Part shown: one piece after another, positions 58,680 to 64,000 of the stretch | Layout: the number at the start of each line of letters is the position of its first letter | How positions within the stretch are numbered: position 1 is the first letter of the stretch | From: Canna indica | Lineage: Eukaryota > Streptophyta > Magnoliopsida > Zingiberales > Cannaceae | Assembly: GCA_034359265.1 (NCBI GenBank) | Contig: CP136893.1 | Coordinates: forward strand, 26,110,001 to 26,174,000 | DNA: 64,000 nucleotides | Direction: 5' to 3' | Position numbers and translations under genes: made by a program | The notes under the pieces: generated by a model | What the model saw: the letters and a program-made list of their open reading frames with translations, nothing else | What the model was told of the DNA's origin: nothing | Databases searched by the model: none

Positions 58680-59050
58680 TACAAGCCACTGGTCGAAGCG
58701 CCGATCGAAGCATCGGTCGACCGATCATTCGACCGCTTCTGTTTACCCTGTGGTCGGTCGACTGCCAGACGCAGATCGCGCGATCTGTGATCTTCGGTCG
58801 ACCCGTCGGTCGACCGACGCTGTATTGCATCGCGGCTCTTATGCAGGTCGGTCGACCGCCAGTATCGGGCAAATTTTGCCTCCATTCGGTCGACCCGTCG
58901 GTCGACCGACGCGATCTTTCATCGCGGGAATCAGTAGGTCGGTCTACCGACGGGTCAATCGCCTGAGCTACTGCCTGTTTTGGGCTTCCATCGGTCGATC
59001 GCTCGGTCGACCGAAGTAGCTCTGCTACCTTTTTACCTTCAGTCGATCGA
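58680..59050. repeat. Cluster of palindromic GGTCGACC motifs in S3
   Basis: GGTCGAC occurs eight times, mostly inside CGGTCGACCG or CGGTCGACCC. S1 has only degenerate relatives at about 29690-29810. Confidence 0.9.
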
Positions 59051-60271
59051 CCGAACCTAGGCTGAATGTTATTTCTTCAGCCTATTTCTTCCGCGCTTCG
59101 TTTTCGGGTTCCGACTTTCAACGAGCATAATCTTGGAGAGCTTTTGACTTGATCTTTGGACTCGTCCAAGCGACATTGATGCACTCGTCGATCTTCGGGA
59201 AACTTCTGCGACGAACCCGAGCGCGACGATCAATGTCCTTTCGATTTTACGATTTCTTCGATTTATCCGATCGAGGACATCAAACGCTAGTCGATATGGA
59301 ACCTGAAAGATACTCTCAATGAAATCATTAGTTCCATGTTTGTTATCATCAAAACCATCAAGATCGAGATTAAGGCTAAGGTTGAAAATCTAAAGCCAAC
59401 AATGCATATCATATAAAGCAGGATAGGATATAATCATGGAGGTAAGCTACTTTTTAGTGTAACTATCGATCCCATGGATCATTCTGTATAGACCATATAG
59501 GAGTAACCTATCATAACGGCCTAACCTTACCACTTGGCATCCGGCCCTTAAGGCCTACTTATGGTATAAGAATCTCGACTACAATCGACCCTACCATTCA
59601 AGGTGGAATCATACTGGTCGTTCGACCACATCATATCAAGATGTAAACAAGAAATCTCGGGACATCGACTAGGATGGTCTACTAGTCTCCGGACATCGTC
59701 TGGGGTAGGGATAGCTAGTCCCACCCAACTGGGGTCTGACACCTAGCGAACCCGCTGGTACATCTCAAGACCCAATCACTGGCCGAGCTAAGCATTGGTC
59801 ATTTCTGATCTTCATGCTTCTCGACGGATCATCTCAAGCACATCACACAGTCAAAGTATTCTAGAGTTTCCTTATATACACCTCGGGCAAGTACCCACAT
59901 TCGGCCCTAACCCGGCCCGTAGGGCCGACAATTCATCATTTCCCTTCCAAAGATGGTTTCACCTAGTAATTACTAGGCTTCGAATTGACCAAAAGGGTCT
60001 TAGAAGTTGTGTCATCCATTAGCTAAGTTTCCATATTTAATATATATACCTTATAGTGTTCTACGAGTCGACTAGCATCATACGATATCTTGGTCGAAGA
60101 ACTAAGTGTCCCGACCTTGGAGTTTCATCCATTAACAACGTCGGACAACATATAAGATATGATAAACTTGCTTCATGATGACTACTATGTATAGCCACAT
60201 AAGTAAATATCAAGAATTTAAATTCTGCATTTAACAATAATAATCTCAACATGGAATAAGCTATCTAGCAT

Positions 60272-62378
60272 TGTTACGCACCGCCCAGGTTTATCCCTAA
60301 AATACACCAGAATATCTCAATAGGAACAACTGAAATCATCATTTCAACTAAGAGTTCTCTACATAATGCTCCACATCAATATAAAAACAACTAAGAAAAC
60401 ATCTAAGCAGCGGATAATGCCTCCTCCTCCAGGACTCTAGCTACCTAACTTCAACTACCGACATACCTGCAAAACTAAGGCAATAACAAACAACATCAGC
60501 GGAAAGCTGAGTAGGAGAATCAATATGTCAACAATAAGGACAACAATCATGATGCAATGACACTACCAAATACAACAACAACATATGACTCTGCAATAAA
60601 ATACAACATGTCAACAACCAGACACCTTTTCACCTATCAACTAATGCAACTCATACCAATCAAGAGCGTAGTGGACAAGTGGGTTTCCCCCGCACTCTCG
60701 CACATCGAGAGTGGCACCTCAAGCCTGCTCCAGCTAGAGGTGCGACTATCTAAAAGATAGCCCGTCGACGTCTAACACCTCGACGTCACATACGAGCCCG
60801 CCAACGTCTAACAGCGCGACGCCGCACCTCATGTGAAAATTACGTGATCACCGGTGTCACCGCCCATACACCTTGGGCAATAAATCAACTGTGTCCAGGC
60901 TTGCGCCCACAACGGTTATAATGCAGTATGTCATCAACAATTGACCTACGATACTAACAACAATAACTGATACAACAATAAACAGCATGATAGCTAGACC
61001 TCACCACATGACACACCACAACTGATATACAATGCTAACAACAATAAATGCCACAACAACTATCAACTGAAGATGCAACCAGAGTAATTCATGTTAGCAA
61101 GTACAACTTATGAAAATACTAACAGTGTGCACAATGCCTGGCATAATATCATGCTCAATAATCATTAATGAATAACAACTAATCAGACTCATGCATTTAT
61201 CAACATGGCATGTTCAACAACATAATGCAACAGGAGATCAACAGATTTCAGAAGCAAATCAAGCAAATAGAGGCAAAGGGTAAAATCGTCAATTTACTCA
61301 TTCAATATTCATCGGCTACAACAGGAGTCAACTCGCACCCAATACAACTATCTACCACCTAACATAGAATACTACTATTTTATATTATTTAATTATTTAT
61401 CAACTGAATTAATAACTCGCATCTACCTAATAACACCGAAACATAGAAAAGACCTATTAGACGACCTCTGATCAGAAATCCGACACCACCATCGCGTTCA
61501 GAACGCGAAAACCTACAACTTTGATATTTACCTCGACTCGATCCAACAATCCTACGATCAACTTCAAAATACCCTAATATTCTAAAATTTAACCCTATTT
61601 CATTCGATACAGCTCTCTTCTTAATTAACCTATTTATTAAATTAAATAAAACTCTTAATCTCCCACTCGTCTCACCCCCCGCTCATCACCCGACACCCAG
61701 CCTGACGCCCCGCCCCCGACGCCGCCTCTATTAGCCTCCGATCCACGCCGGTCGCCCCTCTCGATCGCCGGCGACCACTCGCCGACCATCCTCCGGCATC
61801 CCCCACTGCTACTCTCTGATCCACACGCCGTGCGGCCCTACCAGCCGACGCCGACCAACCCTCGGTTCCTACCGGCCTCCACCATGACCTCCGGCGCCGG
61901 TGGGACGCCGATCCGAGGCTAGAAAGCCACTCTGGCCTCCTACAACAGCAACGGCTGCTGCCCACAGCGCGGGCAGTAATCGCCCATAGGGTGGCAGCCC
62001 GCGGGCTGCCCCCTGGCTACTGCCGCCCCTCCCTCTATCCGACAGAGCCGGATCTTCCTCATCCCGTCGCCACTCCAATGCCGCCGATGAACGAACAAAT
62101 AAGAACGACGAAAACAACGGAGACATAAACAACGCAGAAGAAGAAGACTCCTACCTCAAAACTCCTCCAAACTCCGGTCTTCACCGGAGTCTTCTCACTG
62201 CCGACGCCTCACTACGGCCACTGCAATTCCCTATCCGCCGTCGCTGCTGCTACAGGGTTCGGGAGAGAGAGAAAATAATTAGAGAGGGATTAGGGTTAAT
62301 TAAATAGGATTAAGCACTTTTGCGAAAAGACCCTCTAATTAAAAATTACAATTAGGTCCTCCATTTTCAGGCTATAAC
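60272..62378 (-). mobile_element. Solo LTR D (2,107 bp)
   Basis: TGTTACGCACCGCCCAGG at 60272 and GGCTATAACA ending 62378, with a perfect AGCAT duplication (60267-60271 and 62379-62383). Its sequence differs from LTRs A and B, so it is a third Gypsy-type family. Minus orientation is inferred from the GGGCGGTGCGTAACA end. The GC-rich part at 61670-62260 gives long frames but no domain. Confidence 0.92.
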
Positions 62379-63596
62379 AAGCATGGTAAAGCATTAAGTA
62401 AAATTGACAAAGAATATATCATCACATTTCAAAATTTAAGGAGAAGGGTCTAAGGATGGTTACTATCCTACCTTTCCTCTAATTGTATGCATCAAGTTAG
62501 TAACCTTCTATAGTTAGAGTTCTTCCTAAGTGTCATCATGTTTCTAATGTTGAGTACTCTAACCATGAATTCTACCTACAACAATCCACCATCTTCCTCC
62601 CCTTGCTCGGCCGAGCCTTGAACATGGCATGCCTTGCTCGAACGAGCCTCATAGGGTAGGAATGAAAGGGAGGGACCAACCTCCACCCCAATACCTTGTC
62701 TCCGACCTATCCTAATCAACTCATTGATCAAGACTCCCTTCCCCTATGCTCGGCCAAACCAAGATCATGAAGCTTTAAGTTACTTGACCGGGCCTATTAG
62801 GCCATAGAGGGATATAAGGTTCAATCATCAAGTTCAACGACAACTACAAATACATCCTACATGAAATTGAGATCATCCGAGGGTTCTACATCCATCAAGG
62901 GAATTGAGGAAAATTTTGGCATAATCTCTCCTATTTTCCCTTGATTCGGCAGCCCCTAAAATCGAGAATCCGTCAAGAAAATTTCGAAGATCCGACGAAC
63001 AATGAATCACACAATAATAGGAACATGAAATATCAAGATTCGACAGAAAACTCGTGAGAAATCGATATCTAGCAGTCATAGGGGTTCGGCTACCCACCTC
63101 CCCCAATCCAACGAAATCAACCACTCACCTTGGTTCGAGGAAGAAGAAGGATCGGACGCTCACGATCTCGACTCTTCCGACGACGACTCGATCTCCGACA
63201 CTTGGCCAAGACCTCTCTTCCCTTGCTTCCCCCTTCTCCCTTGCTCGGCTTTGTGCAGCTCCTCAATGAGCCGCACAGGCCAATGATGAGGGATTTTATT
63301 CCCTCATCTCCCCTGCCATACTTGCCCCCTCTCACAACTTAAACTTGACTCGACTCAGTCCGTGTCCGAGTCCGACTTGGTTTTCGACTCCATCCGCCAC
63401 ACAAGTCGATCTTAACTCAACTAAGGTATCAACACATTAAAGGAAAAAGTCATTGCCCAATTAATTGCATACATCATTAGTCGAGTCATATCTTTTAATC
63501 GAGGAGATCATGAGGCTCGACTCGACTAACCCCGGGTCTGGCGCGCTGCACCAAAATAGATTTTTATATTAGGAAAAAAAAATTCCGGATCTTACA

Positions 63597-64000
63597 GCGC
63601 CGTTGTATGCCGCCGCAATGCCCGCTGTATGTCGTCGCAACGCCCGCGCTTGCGCCAACCAAGGCAGGCTGCATAGTAAGGGGAAAAAGTAAAAAAAAGA
63701 ATATATTATTCCAAAAGAGGTAATGAAGATGGTTCAATCAAGAAACAATCAATCCGACTTCCGATCCGATACGAGAAAATGCGTTAAAAAATCGACGAAA
63801 AACTCCGAGACATGAGAACAACAACGTGAATCAAGAATGGGAGGAAAAAATATCTAAATTCACTCACCGGACGGAGAGAAAACGGAAGGAAAAAGCGTGC
63901 AGGCTTCTCGATCGACACCGACTCAGCCATGCCCTCTCTCTCCTCTCTCCTTTGCCTCGGGTGGCGTGCGGCTAAAACCCCTGGCCGCACACCCCCAGGG
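63597..64000 (-). repeat. LTR A, right piece to the window end
   Basis: Resumes with GCGCCGTTGTATGCCGCCG, matching the GC-rich character left of 57520. No gene supported; the window ends inside it. Confidence 0.6.

Larger units (their letters stand above)
57852..59401 (-). mobile_element. Solo LTR S3 (1,550 bp)
   Basis: TGAAGGCGAAATGG at 57852 and AAAGCCAACA ending 59401, with a perfect ATGCA duplication (57847-57851 and 59402-59406). It is the most complete member of the S family and carries the uninterrupted C1 target site. Reverse-strand TATAAATA at 58629-58636. Confidence 0.93.
57521..63596 (-). mobile_element. Tekay-like solo LTR B (about 2.4 kb without insertions)
   Basis: TGTCACACCCC at 57521 and TCTTACA ending 63596, with a perfect GCGCC duplication (57516-57520 and 63597-63601). 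Read on the minus strand, its start (TGTAAGATCCGG, CCTAATATAAA) matches the Gypsy LTR at 23862, and the region near 59548-59790 matches 25287-25496 in reverse. Two solo LTRs are nested inside. Confidence 0.92.
54581..64000 (-). mobile_element. Gypsy LTR A, runs past the window's right edge
   Basis: Begins TGTCACATCCCAAATTTGGT, the reverse complement of a Tekay-like LTR end. It continues through 57520 and resumes after solo LTR B at 63597. Contains a hAT MITE, two minisatellites and a GC-rich segment. Whether it belongs to a full element cannot be told. Confidence 0.7.

Noticed and set aside
61672..62132. Two long minus-strand frames as genes
   Set aside because: They lie within solo LTR D, are Arg/Gly/Ser-rich and have no recognisable domain.

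Overview
This window looks like repeat-dense nuclear DNA of a flowering plant. It holds plant LTR retrotransposons with an initiator-tRNA-Met primer site, En/Spm (CACTA) elements, a RICESLEEPER-like hAT element, small inverted-repeat elements and an RTE-type LINE relic. I found no convincing host gene, no tRNA, rRNA or organelle gene, no CRISPR array and no bacterial-type operon. The species cannot be read from this; a monocot is plausible but not shown. Every long reading frame I can place belongs to a transposable element, and every one is broken or internally deleted.

Layout. 1-3342 is an internally deleted Copia element with two LTRs. It sits in a CACTA terminal fragment (3343-4550, C0) that itself abuts a Copia RT/RNase H fragment (4554-5300). 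5708-10803 is a complete but decayed hAT transposon with an 8-bp target duplication. 10.8-18 kb is AT-rich, with a foldback element, an RTE LINE tail and a local tandem duplication.

18.3-30.2 kb is a four-level nest: a Gypsy LTR holds solo LTR S1, which holds CACTA element C1, which holds a Tekay-like Gypsy element. 30.2-40.6 kb is a Copia element split by solo LTR S2, which is split by CACTA element C3; the Copia 3' LTR zone also carries a Tourist-like MITE and a hAT MITE. 41657-47151 is CACTA element C2, the best preserved of its family. 47.6-53.4 kb is a cluster of inverted-repeat elements and small CACTA derivatives. 54.6-64 kb is a second nest: Gypsy LTR A holds solo LTR B, which holds solo LTRs S3 and D.

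How the pieces relate. C1, C2 and C3 belong to one CACTA family and are different internal-deletion derivatives. None keeps the Tnp2 catalytic core, so any movement would have needed enzymes supplied elsewhere. S1, S2 and S3 are one solo-LTR family. Because several copies of the same families lie in the window, uninterrupted copies act as empty sites that confirm insertion points in the others. Exact boundaries rest on terminal repeats and target duplications read by eye.
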